Below are positions 18,392 to 26,622 of a DNA stretch of 64,000 nucleotides, one piece after another. The position numbers were made by a program, and so were the translations under genes. Each line of letters begins with the position of its first letter. Position 1 is the stretch's first letter. The stretch is from JAWPMT01 sp965242775. GTDB taxonomy: Bacteria; Bacteroidota; Bacteroidia; Cytophagales; Cyclobacteriaceae. The notes beneath the pieces are model-generated. The model worked only from the letters and a program-made list of their open reading frames with translations. It made no database searches and was not told the origin of the DNA. Location of the stretch: positions 434,001-498,000 of the forward strand of contig CBDETI010000005.1 in the NCBI GenBank assembly GCA_965242775.1, written 5' to 3'.

Positions 18392-20812
18392 TCACTCGAA
18401 TTGCAATGTCTCTGCCGGATTGGTTCTGGCCGTTTTCATGGAGATGTATCCAACCGTAACTACCGTCAGAAGCAAGGTGATCACCAGACCCAAAGCGAAA
18501 ATATCCCAGCTCAGTGGGATCCTATAGGCATAATTATTTAGCCATAAGTCCATGGCCTTGTATGCCAGAGGAGCGCTGATTACAAAGGCGACAAAGGTCA
18601 GTACAAAAAATCTGCGTGAAAAACTGAAAAGGATTTCACTGAAAGAAGCACCGAGTACTTTACGAATGCCCACTTCTTTCGTCCTTTTTATAGACATAAA
18701 GGATACCAGGCCATAAAGCCCCAGGCACCCAATACAGATGGCGATCAATGAGAAGATCCTCACACTTTTCAGCATGATCTCTTCTACCAGGTAAGTGCTT
18801 TGAATAAACTGATCTACGGTTTTGAACTGAAAGGTGCGACTTGGAAATACCTCCAACCACACTTCTCTCAATTTGTCAAGTGCTTCGGGCAGATTTCTTG
18901 TAGTGATCTTCAAATCCGCCCCATTGACCTGAACATGCCACGGAAACATGATCAATGGCTCAATGGCCCGGTCGAGCTTGTCAATATGAAAGTCTTTGGT
19001 TACCCCGACGATCCTCGCTTTCGTGTTATAGCAAAGTATTTGCTTCCCAATGGCCTCCTGGGGACTGGCGACTTCCAGCTGCTTCACAAACGTTTCATTC
19101 ACTATGAATGCATCTATCGTGTCATTGTATTCGTCGGGTCGGAAATCCCTGCCAGCGACCAATTCAATATCGTAGTTGCTCAGGAACCTGTGATCTACGA
19201 ACTTATTTCGGGTCTTCATGTCGCCTTTCTCCTCATGGCCTACCTCTTGAAATGACGTACCATACCTGCCGGATATGGGCGGACCCGATGACAGTGAATA
19301 AGAAATTACCTCGGGCATGGACTCAATTTCCTGTACCAAACGGTCTATTTGAGTTCGATCAGGTTTAAAAGTGGTGATTGTTACCATCTCTTCTTTGTTA
19401 AAGCCCATGTCTTTTTCAATGAAGTACTTCATTTGAACGGCTATAACAATGGTGCCAATAATCAGCAGTTGGGTGATTACAAATTGGGTGACAACCAGTA
19501 CCTGTCGCAGGTTCAGGCCATCCATTTTTCCTGAGAGCAGCGAAAAACCACTTCGTAACGATTCGGCGGGGCTGAACGATGAAAGTTTCAATGCCGGATA
19601 TATGCCCGTAACCAAGCTCACCGATAAGATCAAAGCCACCCCAAATAATAATACAGAGAGGTCCAGCTGCATGTCCATGCGAATAATGCTGAGTAAATCG
19701 TTCCAGCCGGAGAGTGCTAGTTCGGTTATCCATACGGCCAGTAAAAATGAGAGGGTTGTAAGTAGTATCGTTTCTGTCAAAAACTGTACGATTAACTGGA
19801 TGCGGGTCCCTCCCATCACCTTTCGTACGCCTACCTCTTTTGCACGTGTCAGGACCTGAGCAGTTTGGATATTAACAAAGTTGATGCAGGCCGAAAGAAG
19901 GATAAATAGACCAACAGCTGTAAACCCTATGGTGATAGCAGGGTCATTGGTGTAGTTGCCTGCAAAACCCCAGGTTGGATCATTGTGAAGTGCTTTCAGG
20001 TTGAGTAAACTATACTGGGTGATAGCCGCGTCATCCTCACTTCTATACTTATCTACGAGGGCTGGGAAACGACGTTCAAAGTCCTCAGGTTTTTGCCCTT
20101 CTCGGAGTACAGCGAAAGTCATACCACTGGAAATATTACCCCAGTTGTCGCGATCCCAGTCATACATCCGATAATAGATCTCCGACGATGCCAGCAGCTG
20201 AAAAGGAAAATTACTGTTGCTGGGGGGATTGTCGATTATGCCCGTAATAAGCACCCGGAGGGAGTCATAAAGGCCCACCTCCAAACCCAGCAAATCGGCT
20301 TCACGGCCCACATATTCTGGATAGTATTTGTCCACCATTTTACTGGAAAGCACGATGGCGCTGGGCCCATCCAAGGCCGTTCTAGGGTTTCCCGCCAGGA
20401 AATTGTAATCGAAATGTTTGAGAAATGAGCTGTCAGCGTAGAACATACTGTTGGCTTCCTCAAAAACCCGCTCATCACTTTGACCAGGAGCTATTGCCAC
20501 AAGCGCCCCCCGAGGCCCTATAACCTGAATTACATCTTGTAGCTCCGGAAACTCGTTACGCATAGCCTTGGCCAACATCGATTCCGTGTTGCCGTCCTGG
20601 AATAGCCTGTTTGGATAGTTCTGAGTTATGTTGACGCGAAAAATAAGATCTGCTTTTGGCTGATGCGTATCGAAGCTGTTTTCATATCGATCTTGCACAT
20701 AGAGGAAAAGCGTACTACTGAGACCAAGTGTTAGCGCCAAAAGGTTAATGGCGGTGGTGACTTTGTTCTTCCAGAGATTTCTTAAAATGGAAACTATAAA
20801 TGTCCTCGTCAT
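18392..20812 (-). CDS. ABC transporter permease, MacB/FtsX type, target of the adjacent NtrC system
   Basis: 806 residues with the same duplicated layout as the permease at 1986: helix at about 20-40, periplasmic domain, FtsX domain at about 290-420 (TRAKEVGVRKVMGGTRIQLI), further helix at about 430-455, second periplasmic domain, and C-terminal FtsX domain at about 685-800 (KRTKEVGIRKVLGASFSEIL). No ATPase gene is adjacent. It is divergent from an NtrC-type regulator and its kinase; a candidate sigma-54 promoter lies 24 bp upstream of the ATG and a dyad 144 bp upstream. This makes the permease the predicted output of that two-component system. Confidence 0.87.
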   Translation of the reverse strand: MTRTFIVSILRNLWKNKVTTAINLLALTLGLSSTLFLYVQDRYENSFDTHQPKADLIFRVNITQNYPNRLFQDGNTESMLAKAMRNEFPELQDVIQVIGPRGALVAIAPGQSDERVFEEANSMFYADSSFLKHFDYNFLAGNPRTALDGPSAIVLSSKMVDKYYPEYVGREADLLGLEVGLYDSLRVLITGIIDNPPSNSNFPFQLLASSEIYYRMYDWDRDNWGNISSGMTFAVLREGQKPEDFERRFPALVDKYRSEDDAAITQYSLLNLKALHNDPTWGFAGNYTNDPAITIGFTAVGLFILLSACINFVNIQTAQVLTRAKEVGVRKVMGGTRIQLIVQFLTETILLTTLSFLLAVWITELALSGWNDLLSIIRMDMQLDLSVLLFGVALILSVSLVTGIYPALKLSSFSPAESLRSGFSLLSGKMDGLNLRQVLVVTQFVITQLLIIGTIVIAVQMKYFIEKDMGFNKEEMVTITTFKPDRTQIDRLVQEIESMPEVISYSLSSGPPISGRYGTSFQEVGHEEKGDMKTRNKFVDHRFLSNYDIELVAGRDFRPDEYNDTIDAFIVNETFVKQLEVASPQEAIGKQILCYNTKARIVGVTKDFHIDKLDRAIEPLIMFPWHVQVNGADLKITTRNLPEALDKLREVWLEVFPSRTFQFKTVDQFIQSTYLVEEIMLKSVRIFSLIAICIGCLGLYGLVSFMSIKRTKEVGIRKVLGASFSEILFSFSRRFFVLTFVAFVISAPLAYKAMDLWLNNYAYRIPLSWDIFALGLVITLLLTVVTVGYISMKTARTNPAETLQFE

Positions 20813-20817
20813 GTCCT

Positions 20818-20829
20818 GTCAAATTTGAC
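20818..20829. promoter_or_regulatory. Perfect 12-bp palindrome before the permease start
   Basis: GTCAAATTTGAC is self-complementary and lies 5 bases upstream of the permease ATG at 20812, overlapping the predicted transcription start from the sigma-54 site. It could be an operator or act in the 5' leader. Chance occurrence of a 12-bp palindrome is not negligible. Confidence 0.3.
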
Positions 20830-20836
20830 CTTTCTA

Positions 20837-20853
20837 TTGCTAAAAAGTAGCCA
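20837..20853 (-). promoter_or_regulatory. Candidate sigma-54 (-24/-12) promoter of the permease
   Basis: On the minus strand TGGCTACTTTTTAGCAA shows the invariant GG and GC with exactly 10 bases between them, as in the -24/-12 consensus TGGCAC-N5-TTGCW. TGGC and GCA are kept; the middle deviates (TA for AC, TAGC for TTGC). Transcription would begin near 20828, just before the permease start. Support comes from position: the divergent gene encodes an NtrC-family activator. Confidence 0.45.
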
Positions 20854-20955
20854 CTAAGCATAAGGCACTGATAATCAACCCACTAAAGTATTTGTGACGA
20901 AACCAATCACTGGGTATTGACCGCCGGAGAACATCAAAGTGTTCCAGGTTAGAAC

Positions 20956-20975
20956 AGTAAATATCTATATTTACT
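20956..20975. promoter_or_regulatory. Perfect 9-bp inverted repeat, candidate NtrC-type enhancer and autoregulatory site
   Basis: AGTAAATAT-CT-ATATTTACT: two perfect 9-base arms with a 2-base spacer. It ends one base before the GTG start of the NtrC-type regulator and lies about 130 bp upstream of the predicted sigma-54 start of the permease, a usual distance for an upstream activating site. Its right arm contains the octamer TATATTTA (20966-20973), a -7-like box 3 bases from the GTG, so binding would also block the regulator's own promoter. Confidence 0.5.
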
Positions 20976-20976
20976 T

Positions 20977-22302
20977 GTGGAGATAATAGCAGTAGATGAT
21001 GATCCTCTCCTGTTGCACACAGTGCGGATGGTACTGGAGGATTCTTTTGGCAAGATCGATACCTATCAACACCCTACGGCAGTACTTTCAGCGTTGAACG
21101 AAAGCAGAGTCAAGGTCATCATATTAGATCTCAACTTCGCAATAGGCGACGATGACGGTGCGGAAGGATTGGCCTGGATCAAAAAGATCAAGGACATGCA
21201 ACCCAGCGTGTCCATAGTTGTGCTGACGGCACATGGTTTATTGGATGTGGCCGTGAAATGCTTAAAGCAGGGAGCCACTGACTTTCTGGAGAAACCCTTT
21301 TCCAATGAAAAACTTGTAGCTACAGTGCAAGCTGCTTTGAATCTGGCCAACTCTCAAATGCAATTAGCCGACGCCACTTCCAGAGAGAACCTACTTTTTG
21401 ATCAGGCGAAGCAATTTGGGAGTTTGATAGTGGGGCCTTCAAAAACGATGCGACAGGTAATGGACACAGTAGCTAAGGTCGCTCATACCGATGCCGCCAT
21501 ATTCATTTCAGGAGAGCATGGCACTGGTAAAGAGTTATTGGCAAGGTTTATTCATCACCAGTCCGCCCGGGCCTCACAACCTTTTGTTTTGGCTGATTTG
21601 GGGGCCATTAGCGAGGGATTATTCCAGTCCACCATGTTCGGCCATGCCAGGGGAGCTTTTACCGATGCAAAAAAAGATAAAGCCGGACTGATGGAAACAG
21701 CCAATCTCGGAACCCTATTTCTTGATGATATTGCTGAGTTGCCATTGAATCTCCAGGCCAAGTTGCTGGTCGCCCTTGAAAACCAAGAAGTAAGCAGAGT
21801 CGGTGAGCACCGCGCCCGTGCCCTTGATATACGTCTGATCAGCGCGTCCAACAAGCCCTGGCTAGAAATAAATGATCCAGCCCGGTTCCGGCAAGACCTA
21901 TTATTTCGGATCAATACGGTCCATATTGAACTGCCGCCGCTACGTGCGCGTAAGGATGACATCAAACCACTTAGTGACTACTTTCTCAAACATTTCAACA
22001 AAAAATATAAGAAGCAATTTGAGCTAGCACGTCACCAGTTGGACGAGCTCGTGGACTATCCGTGGCCAGGCAATGTTAGGGAACTTAGAAATAGCATTGA
22101 GAGAATGGTGATACTGGACAATGTCATCGCGTTTAGAGGAAACGAAATTCCAAACCTGGAAGAAGACAACCTCTATCAACTGGAAAAAAGTAAAATAGCG
22201 CAGATCTTAAAAACGCACGCCGGTAATATCACCCACGCTGCTGCGGCCCTTGGGATCGGCCGCAATACGCTCTATCGAAAAATGAAGAAGTATGACCTTT
22301 GA
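20977..22302 (+). CDS. NtrC-family sigma-54-dependent response regulator with atypical AAA+ residues
   Basis: 441 residues: receiver domain (1-120; acidic DDD near 7-9, phospho-acceptor in VIILDLNF, T in VLTAHG, K in FLEKPF), AAA+ domain (about 150-375; Walker A GEHGTGKE, arginine-finger region RFRQDLLFRIN) and a Fis-type helix-turn-helix at the end (ITHAAAALGIGRNTLYRKMK). The sigma-54-contacting loop reads GAFTDA, not GAFTGA; Walker B reads FLDDI instead of FLDEI; and the SELFGH element reads STMFGH. The start is GTG at 20977; an in-frame stop at 20950-20952 excludes a longer protein. It overlaps the kinase gene by 11 bp. Predicted to activate the divergent permease. Confidence 0.88.
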   Translation: MEIIAVDDDPLLLHTVRMVLEDSFGKIDTYQHPTAVLSALNESRVKVIILDLNFAIGDDDGAEGLAWIKKIKDMQPSVSIVVLTAHGLLDVAVKCLKQGATDFLEKPFSNEKLVATVQAALNLANSQMQLADATSRENLLFDQAKQFGSLIVGPSKTMRQVMDTVAKVAHTDAAIFISGEHGTGKELLARFIHHQSARASQPFVLADLGAISEGLFQSTMFGHARGAFTDAKKDKAGLMETANLGTLFLDDIAELPLNLQAKLLVALENQEVSRVGEHRARALDIRLISASNKPWLEINDPARFRQDLLFRINTVHIELPPLRARKDDIKPLSDYFLKHFNKKYKKQFELARHQLDELVDYPWPGNVRELRNSIERMVILDNVIAFRGNEIPNLEEDNLYQLEKSKIAQILKTHAGNITHAAAALGIGRNTLYRKMKKYDL

Positions 22303-23620
22303 CAGAACACGGAGCCTTTTGAACATCTTATTCCGTGTGACTATCCAAGCCGGTTTTGTCTTTGGAGCTCTCTATTCCTACTTGGAGACCGATTTACTGG
22401 TCACTCCTACTATGTTTGGTCTTTTGGTCGCACTATCGATTGCAGAATTGTCCTGGTACCTGAGGTCTAAGGAGCGCAACTGGGTGAGATTTCTCCAATC
22501 GGTAGAATATCGCGATTTCAATAGAATGTATAAAAATCAAAATGCCTCCAAGGAACTGCGTCTGGCCTACGACCTGATCACACGCAGTATGGAGGAGCTT
22601 CAATCAGATAAGGAGGCAGAATTTCAACTATTACAAACAGTACTACGTCATGTGTCTATTGCCGTAGCATGCTACCGCGACACTGGGGAGGTTATTTTCT
22701 CCAACAAGGCGTTCAACAAACTCTTTGGAATAAGAGGCCTGACACATACTGATCGGTTAAGGACCAGATATCCAAAAGTTTGGAAGGTCATGACGGCCCA
22801 GGTGAGTGTACCCTCAGAGTGGATAGAACATGAAGATGGCCAAAAACTATTCGTTAAGACAGAGGTATTCAAGCTGAAAGGTGCTGCGCATAAACTCGTT
22901 TCGCTAGCGGACATCAGAAGCCCACTGGACGCCAACGAGTTAGAAAGCTACCAAAAGCTCATGCGTGTTATGACGCATGAGATCATGAACTCGGCAACCC
23001 CCATTCTTTCACTTATCGAAGTAGTGAATAAAAAACTCATAGATGACGGGAAAATACGCCAGCTGGATGGCATTGAGCAAAACAATATTTCGACCAGCCT
23101 GAGAGCGATTGAGGAAAGAACTTCCGGAATGCTAAAGTTTGTTGAAGCCTATAGGTTAATCAACAAACCAATCAAACCGAACTTACAGTCAGTGCTGGTT
23201 GATGAGGTCTTTGAAAACGTAATTAATCTATCACAAATGCCTGGTATTCAACTATCTAAGTCCACTAACATTAAGCAACCTATCCGGATTGATAAAGTAC
23301 TTATTGCGCAGGTATTGCTCAACCTGACTAAGAATGCGATAGAGGCAATAGAAGGAACCACGTCGCCGGCCCTGACTATGCGCGCAAGACAAAATGAGGG
23401 GGCCGTGGAGATTGTGGTAGAGGATAATGGCCCAGGCATTTCACCCAAGGGACTACATCAGATATTTGTACCATTCTTTACCACTAAGAAAACTGGTTCG
23501 GGCATTGGATTGGCCCTTTCAAGAAAAATCGTCAAAGCGCATGGTGGAACATTGAGGTATAGCAGGGAAAACGACCTGACTCACTTTATAGTCACACTGC
23601 CAAAAGCATTGGTTCATTGA
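22292..23620 (+). CDS. Sensor histidine kinase partnered with the NtrC-type regulator
   Basis: 442 residues. Two hydrophobic helices near the N-terminus (about 8-28 and 35-55) are followed by a helical linker, a PAS-like region (about 110-215, with AVACYRDTGEVIFSNKAFNK) and a HisKA/HATPase core: H-box VMTHEIMNSATPI near 230, N-box LLNLTKNAIEAIEG near 350, G1 VEDNGPGISPKG near 380 and G2 GSGIGLALSRKIVKAHGG near 405. The gene overlaps the regulator by 11 bp and forms an operon with it. The signal is unknown; envelope stress would fit a permease output, but that is inference. Confidence 0.9.
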   Translation: MTFDRTRSLLNILFRVTIQAGFVFGALYSYLETDLLVTPTMFGLLVALSIAELSWYLRSKERNWVRFLQSVEYRDFNRMYKNQNASKELRLAYDLITRSMEELQSDKEAEFQLLQTVLRHVSIAVACYRDTGEVIFSNKAFNKLFGIRGLTHTDRLRTRYPKVWKVMTAQVSVPSEWIEHEDGQKLFVKTEVFKLKGAAHKLVSLADIRSPLDANELESYQKLMRVMTHEIMNSATPILSLIEVVNKKLIDDGKIRQLDGIEQNNISTSLRAIEERTSGMLKFVEAYRLINKPIKPNLQSVLVDEVFENVINLSQMPGIQLSKSTNIKQPIRIDKVLIAQVLLNLTKNAIEAIEGTTSPALTMRARQNEGAVEIVVEDNGPGISPKGLHQIFVPFFTTKKTGSGIGLALSRKIVKAHGGTLRYSRENDLTHFIVTLPKALVH

Positions 23621-23699
23621 ATGCTTCTCCACCAAAAAGCCGGAAGGAAATGACTTGTTACCACCAATGCCAGGTGGCTATAAATCGAAAGAAGATCAT

Positions 23700-24398
23700 T
23701 CAGGAATATAGCTTGCTTACTTGATTTTTATAGGTCTGTCCAATGGGAATTTTGTGGCCTTCGATAATGACTCGGTTGCCCTCAATAAGATCGATTTTAT
23801 CTAATGAAACAACAAATGACTTATGAATCCGCATAAATTGCTCTCCTTCCAAGATCGTTTCCAGTTGTGATATTTTTTCATGGCTGATAATTGTCTTGTC
23901 GGCCATGTGAATTTTGGAGTAGTTCCCGTAGGCCTCCACAAACAGCACTTCGGCCGTGTCAAGCTGATGGTACTTTTTATCACCCTTAACAAAGAATTTC
24001 CAACGTTTATTTGCGGAATCGACGGTTGGTTGAATGCTAGAGGATTGCGTACCAGAGATGGCCTTGTTTATAGCAAGCACAAGCCGTTCAAAGCTGAAGG
24101 GTTTAAGGAGATAATCGGCAATATTAAGTTCATAGCCTTCCAAAGCATATTCCTTGTAGGCGGTGGTCACAATAACCTGAGGTGGAGACCGAAGCGTTCG
24201 TAGGAACTCAAACCCCTTCAGTTGCGGCATATTCAGATCCAAAAACATCACATCCACGCTCTTTTTACTAAGGAAGTCAGCAGCCTCCATGGCACTGTAG
24301 CAGGAACCCGCCAGTTTCAAGTGAGGCAGCATATCGCAAAATTTCACGATCAAGTCATGAGCCAGAGGTTCATCGTCCACAATGAGGTACCTGATCAT
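23700..24398 (-). CDS. LytTR-family response regulator
   Basis: 232 residues. Receiver domain 1-118 with IVDDEPLA, phospho-acceptor Asp in VMFLDLNMP, Thr-Thr in VIVTTAYKEYAL, and Lys in YLLKPFSF. LytTR DNA-binding domain at about 135-230 (TAEVLFVEAYGNYSKIHM, FMRIHKSFVVSLDKI, GHKIPIGQTYKNQV). The start codon overlaps the end of the LytS kinase by 4 bp, so they form a coupled pair transcribed kinase first. It is the intact paralog of the frameshifted regulator at 14862. The divergent ABC/M1 operon at 25732 is a possible target. Confidence 0.92.
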   Translation of the reverse strand: MIRYLIVDDEPLAHDLIVKFCDMLPHLKLAGSCYSAMEAADFLSKKSVDVMFLDLNMPQLKGFEFLRTLRSPPQVIVTTAYKEYALEGYELNIADYLLKPFSFERLVLAINKAISGTQSSSIQPTVDSANKRWKFFVKGDKKYHQLDTAEVLFVEAYGNYSKIHMADKTIISHEKISQLETILEGEQFMRIHKSFVVSLDKIDLIEGNRVIIEGHKIPIGQTYKNQVSKLYS

Positions 24399-25522
24399 CG
24401 GTAGTAGATATTGAGTATCAGACTGTAAATATTGTCGTTTTCCGTAATTGTGAGGTCATGCGCATCGGGATGTATTAACTCCAGTCGTCGCTTCAGGTTT
24501 TGTAGGCCTATTCCCGTAGCTGCCTTCGACCCATTTGGCTTGAAATTATTATCTATCCGGAACCTGGTTTCTGTCTCAGAAGCCACTAGTGACATATGAA
24601 CGAAGGCATTAGCGGATAAAGTGCTTACACCATGCTTGAAGGCATTTTCTAGCGGAATAATAAACAACAGCGGGGCCACCTGAGCATAGTCGTTAAAGTC
24701 GGTATCGAAACTTATATCCACTTGCTGTCGGTGCCTAATTTGATGAAGGGCAATGTAGTTATTAAGATAATCGACCTCATCGCGGATGTAGACCGTGTCC
24801 TTGCGTCCCTCGTAGATCGTGTACCTCATCATATCCGAAAGCTTCAAAATCACCTCAGGAGCCTGCTTGGAACCTTGAACTGTCAAGGAATAAAGATTAT
24901 TCAAAGTGTTAAAGAAAAAGTGTGGATTTACCTGACTCTTGAGTAAGGCTAGTTCCGCCGTAGCTTTTTCGTTTTTAAGCGTTGTGAGCCACTTCCATTG
25001 CTCATAGACATAGAGTATCGCAAAAAAAGGGATGGGCATCAGTAACAAGCCTATTGCCAGGCCTCTGTCATGGTCTGCGTAGTATTCGAAGCTTCCGGTT
25101 CGCAATCTCACGTACAGCCAATACCCACTCAAAGCTGCATAGACCAGAATGATGTGGTATTTGTACTTATCGAAAAACCTCGGAAAAATCACATAAAACA
25201 GCCCAATCCAGAAAGTAACGATTAATAGGAATGAAATTGGATTGTCAGGAATGTTAAGCCATTCTTCGGAACCGAAAGTCAACACAAGAATTGCCAGCAG
25301 AACAATCACTTTCAGCACCGTAGTTTTCCTTGCCCGTAGCTCCTTGGAATAATGGATAGAAGCCGAGACCAGCAGCCACCAGAAAACGAAAATCATTAGG
25401 TTCACTCCTAACTCATCAAAGTTCACTCGCAGAAACCCTGTTGCTTCCAGAAAATACGCTGAAAGAGCTGTTATGACAAGTCCATATGCCAGGGTATTGT
25501 ATCTCTTTAAGAACTGCATCAT
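24395..25522 (-). CDS. LytS-type sensor histidine kinase
   Basis: About 375 residues; I use the ATG at 25522 rather than the TTG two codons earlier. Six hydrophobic helices in the first ~175 residues form the membrane sensor. The kinase core has LLKSQVNPHFFFNTLNNLYS near 194-213, the N-box IPLENAFKHGV near 285-295 and GIGLQNLKRRLELIHP near 337-352. It is coupled by a 4-bp overlap to the LytTR regulator. It is divergent from the ABC ATPase gene, with 209 bp between that show no clear promoter or repeat to my reading. Confidence 0.9.
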   Translation of the reverse strand: MMQFLKRYNTLAYGLVITALSAYFLEATGFLRVNFDELGVNLMIFVFWWLLVSASIHYSKELRARKTTVLKVIVLLAILVLTFGSEEWLNIPDNPISFLLIVTFWIGLFYVIFPRFFDKYKYHIILVYAALSGYWLYVRLRTGSFEYYADHDRGLAIGLLLMPIPFFAILYVYEQWKWLTTLKNEKATAELALLKSQVNPHFFFNTLNNLYSLTVQGSKQAPEVILKLSDMMRYTIYEGRKDTVYIRDEVDYLNNYIALHQIRHRQQVDISFDTDFNDYAQVAPLLFIIPLENAFKHGVSTLSANAFVHMSLVASETETRFRIDNNFKPNGSKAATGIGLQNLKRRLELIHPDAHDLTITENDNIYSLILNIYYR

Positions 25523-25731
25523 CTTCAATTATCAGCGGTTCAGCTGAATTTGAACAATAATTATGACAAACCAAGTCAAAAGGGCTATCAACGTAGCGCT
25601 TTTCCTGGTCAACACCATTTTATCACGGCTTCTGAGTTATTGATCATTTCCGTGAGCTGGTAGGTCAACAAAATTCTGTCCTGACGAATCTGTTCTCTAA
25701 TGTTGACGCTGGAGTTTAGACCTAGTCAATT

Positions 25732-26610
25732 ATGAACGAATTACAGATCGAGGGCCTCTCGAAGACTTATCCTAATGGTGTAAAGGCCCTAAAAAATGTC
25801 ACCATCACCATCAAAAATGGTCTTTTTGGCTTGTTGGGTCCCAATGGCGCCGGAAAGTCCTCGTTGATGAGAACCATTGCCGGATTGCAATCTCCCACAT
25901 CCGGTCGCGTCAATTTCAACAAGGTAGATATCTTGGCAGCGCCAAACTTTGTAAGAAGGCAGCTCGGCTACCTACCGCAGGAATTTGGTGTTTACCCTAA
26001 GGTTTCCGCTGAAAAGCTCCTGGACCATTTAGCAGTACTGAAGGGTGTTCTTAACCGCAAGGAACGGGATCGACAAATTGGAGCGTTGCTCGACCACACT
26101 GGCCTTTGGCCGCACCGAAAGAAGGCCGTGTATACCTTTTCCGGTGGTATGCGTCAGCGATTTGGAATAGCTCAGGCGCTCCTTGGCAACCCCCAATTGA
26201 TCATAGTCGATGAACCCACAGCCGGATTAGATCCTGAAGAAAGGTCCCGCTTCCTCAACTTTCTAAGTGAGATTGGGGAACAGGTGATTGTCCTTTTGTC
26301 CACTCACATTGTTGAGGATGTGCAGGAACTGTGCGCCGAGATGGCCATCATGTTTGACGGCCGCATATTAACGACAGGTAGTCCCTCAAAAATGGTACAG
26401 CTTATTAAAGACAAGATATGGACAAAAAGGATTGAGAAAAGCTCCTTTCCATCTTATCAAGAACGGTTTGATGTGATATCGACTAAGTTGGTAGAAGGAA
26501 AAACACAAGTGAGGGTCTACGCTGAATATCCATTGGAGGATGGCATGGAACAGGCCACTGCCAACCTTGAAGATGTCTATTTTCTTCAAATGTCCAAATT
26601 GAACCACTAA
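25732..26610 (+). CDS. ABC transporter ATP-binding protein
   Basis: 292 residues with all ABC motifs: Walker A GPNGAGKSS near 38-46, Q-loop YLPQEFGVYP near 82-91, signature FSGGMRQRFGIAQAL near 138-152, Walker B LIIVDEPTAGLDP near 159-171, H-loop STHIVED near 192-198. It ends with a ~70-residue C-terminal domain common in exporter-type ATPases. It lies 12 bp before the permease/M1 peptidase fusion and surely supplies its energy. Together they form a two-gene exporter operon of a type common in Bacteroidota but poorly characterised. Confidence 0.93.
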   Translation: MNELQIEGLSKTYPNGVKALKNVTITIKNGLFGLLGPNGAGKSSLMRTIAGLQSPTSGRVNFNKVDILAAPNFVRRQLGYLPQEFGVYPKVSAEKLLDHLAVLKGVLNRKERDRQIGALLDHTGLWPHRKKAVYTFSGGMRQRFGIAQALLGNPQLIIVDEPTAGLDPEERSRFLNFLSEIGEQVIVLLSTHIVEDVQELCAEMAIMFDGRILTTGSPSKMVQLIKDKIWTKRIEKSSFPSYQERFDVISTKLVEGKTQVRVYAEYPLEDGMEQATANLEDVYFLQMSKLNH

Positions 26611-26622
26611 CTGCCATCGACT

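Noticed and set aside
23661..23677. CCACC-N7-GGTGG hairpin between convergent genes as a terminator
   Set aside because: Only 5 base pairs and no T-run on either strand; too weak to call.
25539..25548. Palindrome TTCAGCTGAA upstream of the LytS gene
   Set aside because: A single 10-bp palindrome with no second copy or promoter context is expected by chance in a window this size.
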